NCBI GenBank assembly: GCA_026419785.1 | Contig: JAODTK010003998.1 | Span: 62,001 to 126,000, forward strand | Length of the DNA stretch: 64,000 bases | Direction of reading: 5' to 3' | DNA from: Sclerodactyla briareus | Taxonomy: Eukaryota; Echinodermata; Holothuroidea; Dendrochirotida; Sclerodactylidae | Part shown: positions 37,225-49,116 of the stretch, piece by piece | Layout: each line of letters opens with the position of its first letter | Numbering within the stretch: position 1 is the stretch's first letter | Translations under genes and position numbers: made by a program | Notes under the pieces: model-generated | Told to the model about the DNA's origin: nothing | Databases searched by the model: none | The model's input: the letters and a program-made list of their open reading frames with translations, nothing else

Positions 37225-37500
37225 CCAGAGGATAAAGTCTGAAAATCTTGTGAACACGATAAGTCCAAAATGGTTGGTCTGATCTGTGGAAATTTGATGT
37301 GTAGCTTTCTTATGGGGAGTACAGGGACCCTATTGTTTTTGTATAGGCAGGTAGGGGTGAATTTTGGTCGAAATAGAAAATTTGTGATGATAACTTGACC
37401 CCACCTGAATTGGATGAAGCTCATACTTGGTATGTGTGTTCCCGATAATGTTCCTGAACCCTATTGTTTTGAGGTCACCTAAAGGTCAAAGTCTGAACTT

Positions 37501-40500
37501 CCTAAAATTAGTGTGTAGCGTCCTTAATCAAGATTATAGAAACCCTGGTGGTTGGTTGGAAAAAATGGGAAACTTTGTCAGACGTTATGTTCCCCACAAT
37601 GAGTGGTACAATCTCCCATTTGTCCTTAAGTCTGGCTCTGGTGTCATAAATAGTTCAAGGAATTCACTAAGCCTTTCGGCTTCTGATTTAGGTGTACAGC
37701 TATGCCTGGTTGTGTGGTCAAAGAGATATGTTTGCCACAAATAGCGACGATCAAGCTGATAACACGATTCATTTGTCTGTTTATTCTGTTTGTTGTTCGT
37801 TTGTTCGTTTGAAATATATAATTGATTCGAGGCCAATAATAATTTTTGCCTCACAGTGTGGGCATCGTAAGGATGGCGATAGATTAGCTGGTGTGGTGAG
37901 CCACTGCAACATGTCATGCCCCAAAACTAAGTGTAGTTGAGTCATTGCTCTGTGTGTTTTTAATAATTCAAGATGAGCAAAAAGCAAGTGATTTAATCAT
38001 GGAATTTGCTTAACACTGTGCAAATGAAACAGTTTCAATCTGTGTCAATGGGTGGCAATTCTAGTGGAGAGTTATTTTTACCCCAAAACTAATGTATACT
38101 CCGGTTTAATGATTGCAAAACAATACGGTTGTCCTCTCGTCGAGTTATCAGTTTCAATTATCTGTTGATGTAGACGGCGCAGAAATAGATACATGGCTGA
38201 CATACATCTGCGAAAACATTTCAGTTGTCACGTATCGTTTTGTTGAGTTTCTATTTCAGTGAGTAGTCTTGGCATTCCTACTATTAGTTTCTGCTGGAAG
38301 GGCCACTGCTATATCGATAAACGTACAAGTAATCTGATATCACATGGTGCATGCTGATGGGAATGAGAACGGGGTGTAGCAGTTTGTAATGTGGGTTGGA
38401 GTGTAATCTGCTATTTTGCAGACACATCTGTGATAGCCAAAAACAAATTGAGGAAAGGGTCTAAGGGGATGAATGGGGGGGGGTAGAACGATATTGGTAT
38501 TGCTATATCTCAAGTAAAATGTGGGTGAACATTATTTTTCCCTAATTTTTGATGATCCAATCCGTCTTTGCCGAGAAACAGGAGAGAACCGTGATCGTTT
38601 ATACGAGTACGGTCTTCCGGTAGGCAATGTTCACGAATTAGTTAATTTTCCTACAGTGAAGTAGAATCCTGCCATCTGATTTTGTCTGTGCTGACAGTGG
38701 CTCACATAAAACACATTTTTGGGAAGCACCCCCGATTACCTTGCTCCCCGAGTGGCCGAATGGCTTTGCTCTGCCGCTTGTCAGGATTCGTTTCAAACTT
38801 CAGAGCCACTGCATCCCACCGTGTTTAGCCTAGAACAACCTCATCAAATAGTGTGATGTTGTAGTGGAATACAGTCTGGAAAACGGTAACTCTACACATC
38901 GATTCCATTCAACTGACACTAGGGAGAAGAAAAAATGCCCACAAAACCCCTTACCAAGCATTTGGCGATTTGGCAAATTTTACGCGACTCTATTCTGACC
39001 GCGACGTCACGAAGAACGGCAATGAAATGAGTCACAGAGACGGACAGAGTGAAGGCCTAAAATGTTGGCATATCGGTAGCATAGTACGTAGTCATATTGT
39101 GAGAAAAAAATGTCTACGGTGTTGTTTCTTCAGAATTAAAATGTCATAGTTCGTTCGCTGACACATGAATTTTACCAGTGCATGGTAGGCATTAATTGAC
39201 TTAGTATTACATCAGTTGTGATATTGCATTATTTGCATGGTTGTTACAACATCGAACCTTGATTTCGTCCTTAAAATCAAACATGATTAAGTTTAGAACC
39301 TTCGGTCCTGTCGGACCTAAAAACATTTGTAAAGATCTTACTCGAAATAGTTCTTCTTCTATTCAGACGGTCCTTAAACTGATCCAGACAATTATTCCTC
39401 TGGACAGGCGATCATCATTTCAAGTAAAAGCCAATTTAGATTGACATCCTTCAGGCACTACTATTGTTCATTGAATTGGTGCGTATGTTGATTAGGTTTT
39501 CTCGCAGATTGTCACGTACCATCATACGACCAAGACTGCGCCGGCTTGTTATTTGGTCTGCAGATCAAATTACTTAAGCTCGTACTCCATGCGCATATGC
39601 CGAACTTTAAAGGAAGCCTGTGCACCTTGTGTAACAGCTCTCGGGGTGTAAACTTACCTTTGTTCTTGGCGATGCTACGTACTAGCCCAATGCATCACTC
39701 GACGAGATTTCCATATTCTAACTCCCGTCCATTAATTTTCCAGGATCCAACTGTCGTCCGCGCCGCGTTAAGGGTTATAAATAGATTGTATCTCTCGCAA
39801 CAACCACAGACACTCTGAATGTTTATCCAGAGGAACTAAATATTGATACTGCAAGTAGGTATAGCGCAAAATGGTTCTGTTTTGATGTATGCCATCTCTG
39901 TCTCCATTAATGGATGTTGATTTTAGGAGGCTCTTCTGGAAAGAATCACTAGAAGTTAATACTATTGCAACAAGTAAATATAATCATCATTACAGTATGC
40001 TCTCAGAGCCCTCTCTATATCATCTCATCTCATCTCTGGAAACAGGACATCGATCCGCACCAGTACTCTCAGATTACATGTCAGGGGCTGGATGATGAAT
40101 TGGAGCACCTGAACGTGTTCCCATCTTAAACTCCCTATCATGCGAGCATGGCATGTTTGATAACTAACTCACTTCCAAGGTTGTTGGGGAATGTGTCAAT
40201 GACGCCAACCTAATGTACGTTAGAAAGCAGCTTCGTAAAATCCGGATGGAACTGCAAACTAACGAACTTCCGAGATGCTAAGTGGAGATGACATAAATAC
40301 TGAGTTTTACTGTCAAAATGCTCTGCTTATCAGCATACCTTAATACATGATATGTCCTGATGACACCTGTTACAACAGTTCTGATCTGTTAATTTTCGGA
40401 TCAAAGCGAGTCAGCGGACTATTTCGGTTCGTTTGATATTTAGTACCGTTTTAATTAAGTAGTACCGTTTTAAAGTCGAAATGTTTGAGGCTGCCAAGAC

Positions 40501-43500
40501 CTGATCACTAGATATCTCGAATTGTTTCATTAGGGGATGACTGTATAATGGAAGCCCGTGTAATGAGATGACCCTTCGTCTCCAAACCAGAGCATCAATA
40601 CTCCATAGAGTGATCAAAGAAAGAATCGTATCCAACACTTTACATCGCAGCCACATCTAAATAATCGAGCCACACAGGTCCTGCCCCACGAATAATTCCG
40701 TGGAAATTAGGTCACATTTAACGTCGCATTTGCGGATCCACTTATTATGGATCTCCAATGGACTATTCCCGTTAGAGTCCCTTGGGCCCCTTTCAACTAA
40801 TGCCAAGCGTAATCCAAACTGTTGAACGTGACGCATGCAGTTCATTCGGGAGGGGTCGCCGGTACGCTCGATTCGTTCAGGACGAACACAACACAATTGA
40901 TAACAGTTCCTAGGCAAAGCCCTGAAACTTCTGAGAATACAAATATATATATTGTGTGTAAAACGTTACGATATTCAGAGGTGTTGCGATCGATTAAAAC
41001 GGTTTGCGCATAGTAAACCGCAAGACGATAGCCCCTCTTTAACTTTAATAGGGTAGGGTAATTATGCATACCTAAGTAGGGAATTGGGCTGGAAATATGA
41101 GGAATTTTTATGCAAGTTCCGAGTTCTTCTAGATTTGAATTTTGTTCTCCTTTTAACGTGATGGAAGAGAAAAGATAATAGTATTCTGAGAAAATTCATG
41201 ACCTCTGACAAATTTAGGGTGTTTGCGCAGAATCGCGTCCAACAACCTCCGACGGGTTGTTGATAGATTACCAATAAGACATATCGACATATTGTTACCG
41301 AACTTGGCTTTTGTTGTAGAATCTAGCCGATTGAGTATCTTTAAAAAAACAAATCAGAAGGTTCAAACAGACAATACGGTTGATAAGTGTGTATTGCCCA
41401 AAAAAAGGTTTGACGCAAGGGTGTTAAAGGAAACCCCCTTTATTTTATTACCAAAGCTCCTGGCAGCAGTCTAAGAATGTGTAAACTATTGTCTCGATGT
41501 AGGTCGTATTCTTGGGGTTGTGAGTAAATGTCGACCGTAGAAATTTTTTGCGAGACGTTCACCCGCATAGTATGCAAGAGTGATGATTCCCTTTGGTATG
41601 TCTCATAGTAGTGTGTTCGATCTGCTTCGATGTAATGGATACCGCATACCTGTCATGTAGCCCCCAATAAATGCAATTCATTTCAATTGCAAATTCGCAT
41701 CAATACGCTTTGAACGAAGAAATATGGTTCGCATACTCGACTGATGCAGAACTCGAGCTGGGTACATTTTAAACAAGTTTCCGTGGAAAATAGGTCTCGT
41801 TGAATTACAATTCATTTGATCCGGGGAGGCTATATTCAGAGAAAGAGAAAAGACGTTTTGTTATGCGTGCGCCCACAGACTTCCCCTGGGCACCTTTCAA
41901 TTAATCTTGTCGAGCAAAGCACAAACGGGTAAACGCGATGTCAACTATACGTTGTTCCCAGTGGGAAACTGATATCGGTCTCGACACAATGCAGAGAAAA
42001 CGATAAAACCAGGTATATCAGGTAGCGATTAGGTAAATCAATTAATAATTAATCGGAGTATATGTCACAATTCATAGAGCTTCGAATATTTACTTACATT
42101 AGAACGATAACAAGACGATACTGTGGTGTATAATCCATAATGCGTGATTAGTATGAGTTACTACCTTACCATGCTTTCGCACTCAGGCTGTAGCCTGAAA
42201 TCCACCAGCAGTGTGATATAACACGTTATGCACTTCAACACCCCTCTTCATTCACATGCACTCATGTCCGTATAGACAAGTAGAAGTGGGGGGGGGGGGG
42301 GCATGAAATGACATTCCTGTTAGCAGGGCTATTCCACACCTCCCTCGGTTCAACTCCCTTATACGAGAAGATGGGCAATACTTTCGCCGCTGTCCCCATC
42401 AGAAGCTTGGACGGAACGAGAATGTGTGGACGGAACTCATTGCGTTCGTTTCGTCGAAGTTTCATATCCCGGACACTTTACGAAATAAGTGGACAGTCGT
42501 TTGCGGCTGTCACGAATGAGTAACACAAAGATGCATTCACGTGGGTGCTTTGTGCTTTACATGTATCTGATACCCAAACGTTACCAACTAGTGAATAGAT
42601 ACGGGGTTCGGAGATCTTCCATTGCATTTTCGACAGAAGACGAGATATTTTGCCTCTTCGATTGCGTCTTCAGAGGTCGTAAATGAAATTAAGAACAGTT
42701 TTTCTAGCCTCTTCTCCATTAATTACATTCGCAGCGTATTACAAAGGAACGCGCGAAGTACGCGTTTTACCCGCCAAATTTCATGTTCAAACTAATTAAC
42801 CCCCCCCCCCCTCATGGGTCAGTGACATCATGATGAGACATCCTCAATTTGACCATCCGATTTTGGCACTATTTACACCAACCTATTCTATATATCAACT
42901 ATCCAGAACGATCAGCCAGTATATTCTGAATTTAACTTTGTAATTTGGGACTGATTGGTTATTATGACACTCACTATCAGAAACAAAATCAATTTAACTC
43001 AATCCTCTCTCAGCATAAAGATGCGGCACCCCCACCCTTTTTGGTGCCGGAATGCAGTGTTGCCCCTGAATCTATCGCCTACTCGTTGCTAATTCGGACT
43101 CAATGAAAACACATAAACCATCTAGTTTCCACTCGATGAACCTGGCATAGGAGCGTCTTCACTTAGTGAGGACTCTTATCTCCGTTTGTAATTGTAAAAT
43201 GAAGATTTTCCGTTTCCTCTCGCAGTCATGAGGGGCAGTGTTTATGACTCATCTCTAGGAAATCGGGTGACTGACACGGCTGATACACGTTAGTTAAAGC
43301 TGCTAGGATTCAGGTAACCAGATTGAAGCAGAGGAAGGAATCCATTCATTATATACTGGGAATTTCATATATCTCATATTGTATTCTGTTTTCTTTATCA
43401 ACGTGAAAATGAAACTTCGTTCTTGCAGAACATCCGATGCGGAACAAACAATTGCCCAATGTCCCTAAATGCCTCATTTTAATCAACCAATTATTGTAGT

Positions 43501-43900
43501 CGTGTATCCTCTCCAAAAGTTTGGAAACTACATTCACTGATGAAGATAGCCATCCATGTCCTGCGCGCATATTGTCGAAAACACTTTAGAATTAGGTGGG
43601 CGTTTCATCTCAATTGCAATGGTTCATTGAAGCCTGATAATTCCCCACAGAGTGACGTTCCACGTGGCCCTTAGGCTCTACACAATCAGTTTATAACGAA
43701 TGCTGGTCAATAGAATTGCATTACTCGCACGTATCAGAATACTATTGTTTGCGCTAAACTAGGACACCATAAATGTTCGAGGGCCCTACCATCATTGTAG
43801 CACTATAGGTAAGCAAAAGGTCGTTAGGTAGGTAGATAGGCTGCAGGCACATAAGTATGTTGGTAGGCCCAGTCAATTAAACTAACCCCTCTCTTCAAGT
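37501..43900. other. Unassigned DNA
   Basis: 6.4 kb without a gene I can support. The largest frames (105-110 codons at 37,427-37,917) begin in or next to the satellite edge and overlap on both strands. A 13-base direct repeat tagtaccgtttta occurs at 40,441 and about 40,460. Poly-G (14, at 42,288-42,301) and poly-C (12, at 42,800-42,811) runs lie about 500 bases apart. No element or RNA gene is recognised. Confidence 0.35.
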
Positions 43901-43904
43901 TGTT

Positions 43905-44047
43905 GGGTTCTGTAAGCGCTTTGAGGTCTACTTGTTTTTAGGGTAAGGCGCATATAGTGTATATTATTATTACTTTCTTATTATTATTATTATTCTTATT
44001 ATTATATTATATTATTGAATTATTATTTTATTATTTATTATTTACAT

Positions 44048-44086
<39 letters not shown>

Positions 44087-44112
44087 GTAGTAGTATAGTA
44101 GTAGTGCTAGTG
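43905..44112 (+). repeat. L2/SINE-type 3' tail followed by an ATT microsatellite
   Basis: tgtaagcgctttgaggtcta (43,911-43,930) and, 15 bases on, aaggcgcatatagtgtat form the gcgct...ggcgcTATA tail seen at the 3' ends of L2-like LINEs and the SINEs that use them. An imperfect ATT array follows at 43,961-44,085, then a short AGT run (44,086-44,106). No protein block is visible upstream, so this is either a very short 5'-truncated LINE or a SINE. Confidence 0.75.
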
Positions 44113-45600
44113 TATTATAACTAGTAGTCTATGGCAATACAGGAAGGCAAGACAGTGTAGATGCTGGCGACCTCACCTGAAACACTGCACTGTTAATGTT
44201 CAGTTCGCGTGTAATGTTACAGGGTTAAACGTGTATCCACTGAAATGCTCCTAAGTAGGTTTGTCCTACATTTCTCATGGGAGCCTCCTGGATCTATTCC
44301 ACTGTGCTATTAACACAAATAACGTTGCCTAAAGTACTGGTTCCCCCTGCTCGGAATATGCAGCTCGTTGGGATCCATGCGAAGCCTGTATTATTAAGAT
44401 CTGGAAATGGTTCGCGCAATCGTTCCATTTGTTTTGCAAAAAGTCCCGCCGTCCACTAGCGGCACAAGGCTTCTGTAATATTTGTTCGCCTACTTTACAA
44501 GAAGAATGCATGACTCTAGCTCCCCTCCATAATTCCATTCACAATATGTGCTTGCCGTTTTCTGATTTCGGAGTTACAGAATAACTCGCACACGAACATC
44601 ATGCATGAAATGTATTAATTATCGAAAGTCTGTTTTTATACCGGTTTGTTAGGTGGTACTTCTGGCCAAGAACAAGTCCAGGATGGAACTGCTTCTTGTT
44701 CACTCGGCAGGGTCGCGTGGCATCTTCTGGCGATGGTGCAATGTTTCCAAATTATGCCAACTCCTTTGTTTAGCTTTAACTGTTTGTGTGATGTCCTTCA
44801 TGTGCATATCTACTAGTTGTGTTTGCATATACCAGACAAGACAAGAGATGTTTGTTGAAATGATATTTTTACCGGTAACGGCATTGATTGACGGTATATT
44901 TCTGGCTTGTAGATTTACCCAAACGTTCATTCTCTCTTAGTCTTAGCTTTGTTTCGAACCTGGCTTTTTTCAGTCTACCTTATTCGACATTAATTTTTAA
45001 GTGATCGCACACAGAAAGACCTCGCTGTGGTACATTAATCCCCGGGAAGATACACTAATATTACCAGATGTCACTGCAACCGATCGTCAATAACTTAAGC
45101 AAAATAAACACGTTATTAGTGACTGGGATCCCATCTCAACACATAGGAAGCCTTTTATCGAGAGTTTAACCAAGGCGACATACGGTTGCCCTGCCCTATT
45201 TTACAGTTACAATATAGGCAGGCTATTATGTACGTGGCCAAAAAAAATTCGATAATGCATACAAACAGAGCTCTAAATAAACTCCAAGTAGAGTTGCGTG
45301 ACGTAATGTATGCTGAGAAGAAAGAGACGATCTTATTCGCTGGGGTGCATGGCTCTCCCGGCCATACAACTCCGATAATTCGAGCCGAAGATCGTTTTTT
45401 TTGCAATGAGAACACAGAGTGTACACCGGGGCACGTAGATAATATCGAAGTGGAAATCCAATTCGACCTTAGTTATGTAGTCGTGAAGTCACTTTTTCTG
45501 CACCAAGTAATGTGGATTATTATTTGAGTTTATTGGGTGGTACGAATTAATAAGTTTGGTATATTTGAAAGAAAAATGAAATAGTGCAGTTGGGTTCTTT
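44113..45600. other. Unassigned DNA
   Basis: Frames of 95 codons (44,653-44,940, with a hydrophobic segment near residues 34-59) and 113 codons (45,186-45,527) are open but not recognised. Antisense frames of similar length overlap them, so chance is the simpler reading. Confidence 0.3.
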
Positions 45601-46204
45601 TATAGTGGGGCGGTTTAGCCCAAAAAATTCAAGAGGATGGCATTTTGGATACAAGCACCAAATTTGGCAACACATGTATATTGACATGTTGCGAACATAT
45701 TAGATATGGGCCACGCGGAATTCTCTCTTTTATGTACGCCATATTGGATTTCAAAATGGCCGCCATCTGAAATCTATATTTGCGATTATCTCTGAGTCAA
45801 ATGTGTTATTGACTTCTTTTTGGTGTCTAAAAATGTTTCTGGGGGCAAGGAAGCCAATGGTAACATCTGAATTGCGGATTTGCACCGATGGGCCGCCATA
45901 TTGAATTTCAAAATGGCCCCCATTTGAAAATCTAGCCTACATTCGCGAAGTATCCTGGGTCCAAAATGCTATATTTACTTCATTTTGGTTGTCTAGATGT
46001 ATGTTTTGTGGGGGGCAAGGAATTAATGGCTAACAATTCTGCCATTGCGTCTTTTAACCAAAGGGCCGACCATATTGGATTGCAGAATGGTGCAATATGA
46101 AATGACCATTGCGATTATCTCTGGTCAAATGCTGTTTTGACTGTCTAAATATATGTTTTTGGGGCAAGGAATCCAATGGTAAATTTAACAATCAAATGCC
46201 AAAT
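45601..46204 (+). repeat. Left inverted terminal array, three units
   Basis: After the outer 110 bases (agcaccaaatttggca at 45,653), units are marked by gccatattggatttcaaaat at 45,738, 45,895 (gccatattgaatttc) and 46,069 (ccatattggattgcag), then gcgattatctctg, a tgtctaaa segment, and ggggcaaggaa..ccaatggtaa. Period is about 155-175 bases. Units carry CCGCCAT/ATGGC motifs such as aaaatggccgccatct at 45,753-45,768. Confidence 0.88.
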
Positions 46205-46299
46205 CCGTGCACAATTCTGAGGTCCGAGGGGGCTGCAGCCTAGTAAGATGAGGTGAGGTATTATCAGTACGGAAGTAGGGTACATAAACCGTGTCAGTT

Positions 46300-49050
46300 A
46301 ACCATGTCAGCCACTGCACAAGTATATGCATGTGGACTCATCGTATGTGCAGTTCCCTTCCCCACACAAGAGGGCTGGGGACTGAAGGGCCGCCTACCTT
46401 GGGTTCTGCATGCTCCACACACCCTTCTTGGCAATTGCAAAGTAACCAGGCTCAAATGCCAGCTATCAGCTGCTTAGGTAGCCTGGTCCGGTATGGGATG
46501 TAGTGTCCTCCAGTCAGGACTACCCCAGTCGAGTGGTGGAGGGAGCTCTGGGCTGTAGCAGTTTCTGACTCCCACCATGTCACCTTGATCACTGGCCATA
46601 CGACATGTTCCTCTGAAGCTGCTTCGTTGGAGTGATCAGCTGCACATCGTTCTTCTCGCGAAGAGTTTCCTCCTGGCCGTCTGAATGTACGTGCATTTGC
46701 TGGTTAGTTCATATAACAGGATCACGAACCTCTTGATGATGCGCATTGCGTCGGTTGTATGTCACGTGGTGCGGAGATCAGCGGCAAGCAGCCAGCAGTT
46801 GGTTCTTGCAATACCGTCCGAATGTCCACGTGTCTTCTTGCCATGCTGGCAAACTGGACACAGTGTCGCATCCTGTGAGAGCCAGAAACATTGGCAGGCA
46901 CGAACCTTCTCTGTACCAGTGAGCTGCTATACGTGTGCTGTTAGGTAGTGGATCTTAGCTGTTCCGAATGCCAGCCATAGTTTGTTTTCTGGTTGCAACT
47001 CCTGTACCACGGACAATCCATGCACCACAACATCGGTGTTTACAGTCTCGATGGCTTTCTGGTTTTCATGGCGTGTGGCGTGGCAAACTCGTTGGTTACA
47101 TTGGGCGAGTGAGGGTGGGGGCAGATCTGGTATGCGGACTTGCATGAGCACCGCCTCTCCTCATTTGCTTGCCATCCTGGTCCAATCATTCCAGATATCT
47201 GCGCTGATAGGAACCTGAACAAATCGGTTCTTGTTGCTGTCCACTCGTATGAAGTTCTGCCAGTTTTCTTGGTATGGCTGTGGTGGCCACCACACGTCCC
47301 CGCAAGGTAGTATCCCAGACCCAGATCATTCGTGACACTGTTTGCAGCTTGGTTAGGTATATGGGCTTAAGATCTGATGTGCTACTCTTTGCACAAGTCC
47401 TCCATACAGCCGCTTAGCATCTTGACGATGCTGCTCCATCAAGCACTATACAGTAGTGATACATCTCTGTCTTGGCGTTGGAGACTTCTTCCAAGCATGT
47501 GATGAGATAATTCTCGGTACCAGTGACGGGTTCCCACCAGCAGACTGCAGGATGCATTCCTGTTTTTCATGACGACGAACTATTTAAGGTTTCCATCCTC
47601 GTCTGGGCACTATCGGTCATTTCCTTGTACGAGGCGTGGAACACCTTTCAGCTTGTTACGAGGAATGGGGTCGTCCAATACTTTGTTCTTCAACGACACT
47701 CTCTGGTGGAAGCCTCAACTGCTCTGGGCCAATCCCTCGTTCGCATTCTCACGTCTCCCCGGCCCACCTGTACCTGCGGATTCCTCCGTGTTCCCGAGTG
47801 ACTAATTGCCCAGCTCTCTCATGACACCGACAGAAGGCGAACATCTTTCACAGATGAGGCCGTACCCTTGGCTCTGATCATGATGACATGTGTCTGCTGT
47901 TTGCCGTCACCAGTATTGGTTCCCGTCATGGAATTCTTCGCTCACCCTGACACTTCTGTTCCCGTAACTATCCAGCGACAAGGGCATTAAGGTTGTCAGT
48001 GAGCTCAACTGCGCAACCGTCTCCTTTGATGCAGGATTATTCTGCTCATATGCCTGGTCAATCGGGATTGAAGAGAACACCCTCTGGGTCTTCTTACCTG
48101 TGAAATGGCCTCTACTGCAATTTCTTGGCTATTATGATGTTTTGGTATTGAGTTCGGCCATTCCTTCAGGTGCACTGTTATCAACATAGCACGTGGGTAT
48201 GATCCATGTCAAAGCATCGAGGTACATCATCCCGATCCCTTGCCTGAGGAACGCACAGACACCAGAACCAACAGTTCTAGTTCCAGCCTTTGTTTGCCAA
48301 AAGCGAACTGGTGAAGGAGAGGATGATTGTTCGCGTCTTCCGCGACATCAGTCTCCACGGCAGGAAGTCCCCTGCTTCCCTGATTTTCCCCAGCCAGTAA
48401 TGGTTGTAGGCATGGTCTTGCAAGATGCACAGTGCTGCTGCGTCCACTTTGATGTGCCCCTTCTTGTGCACAAGGCATGAGATGCTCGCAGAAGGATTCT
48501 GCTGTCGCCTGCTGTGCAAATCTCGGCCTGCACAAGTTGCGTGCACCCAGCCGTCCCTTGCAGGCCAGCCCCCCATGCAGTGTTTTCAGTGCCGCCATCT
48601 CTGTGTGGAGACCCTCAAACATCGCCACTATGTGGTCTTCACCATAACTCTCTGGCCACTTCCACTATCTGTTGGCCAAAGCAACATTGGCTTGATCCAG
48701 GTGACCACTGGTGTCTTCCGGATTTAGGTTTTCTACAGCTTTCCTCACCAACGTCTATTGAATGCCGGATCATGACCACAGTGTGGGTAGCTTTCCGGAA
48801 GATTAGAAGAAGCGACGTAGGCAGATGACTCTAGCATCTAGTGGCTGGGGGGTTGGCTGGCATGAAAATAAATGCAGCCCAAGAATCATGTTTTTCATTG
48901 CCCATGTAACAGTGTTTGTCTTCCAGGACTTGGTTTTGCATTGCTTAGCCATTGATATTCTTCTCAGTATGCTGTTTGCAGTTAATAGTGCGAGAGAGGG
49001 GCGCCAGCCTTGACCTGTGTACCCCAGATTCTCCAGCAACGACGATGCTC
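46300..49050 (-). pseudogene. Decayed gene of an uncharacterised invertebrate multi-copy protein family (DTDVVV / ALTGCDTVS)
   Basis: Collinear minus-strand blocks, N to C: RLELELLVLV (about 48,260-48,290), VHLKEWPNS (about 48,150-48,180), FSSIPIDQAYEQNN (48,035-48,080), IKGDGCAVELTDNLNAL and RWIVTGTEVSG (47,953-48,033), VLDGAAS (about 47,425-47,447), LQTVSRMIWVWD (about 47,310-47,345), NFIRVDSNKNRF (about 47,220-47,260), VNTDVVVHG (about 47,015-47,042), LWLAFGTAKIHYLTAH (46,945-46,993), LPMFLALTGCDTVSS (about 46,850-46,905), RFVILLYELTSKC (about 46,695-46,735) and LPPPLDWGSPDW (about 46,515-46,550). Order and spacing agree with full-length members that I know only as 'uncharacterised protein' in cnidarians, molluscs and echinoderms. 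Frames shift between nearly every block and stops are present, so no product is made. The gene fills the element interior in one direction, arguing that it is the element's own cargo. No catalytic assignment is established. Confidence 0.8.
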
Positions 49051-49116
49051 CGATTTATTCCTTCACCAGTGTAAGAAGGATGAGGGGGATCGCGGTACCA
49101 GAATGCCATATTTTTT

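Larger units (their letters stand above)
36209..37500 (+). repeat. Satellite of about 300-bp dimers in alternating long and short versions
   Basis: Each dimer joins subunit A (ttgtgaacacgataactcga, ccccacctgga, then the AGGTCA cluster and caccagaggataaagtctga) to subunit B (ttgtgaacacgataagtcca, ggtctgatctgtgg, tagctttcttatggggagta). Dimers start at about 36,210, 36,530, 36,805, 37,103 and 37,388 (last one partial). B alternates between a long form ending agaagacaatgtttagcc and a short form ending aaatagaaaatttgtgatga, giving a higher-order period of about 575-595 bases. The minus frames at 36,905-37,087 and 37,212-37,424 share a long identical C-terminal stretch because of this repetition. 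The same family occurs inverted at 2.8-3.26 kb. Confidence 0.93.

Noticed and set aside
36130-37424. Minus frames with shared C-terminal sequence as a gene family
   Set aside because: Identity comes from the satellite dimers, not from coding selection.
38740-38815. A-box-like gagtggccgaatgg suggesting a tRNA or SINE
   Set aside because: The expected B box is not present; ggattcgtttcaaac does not match well enough.
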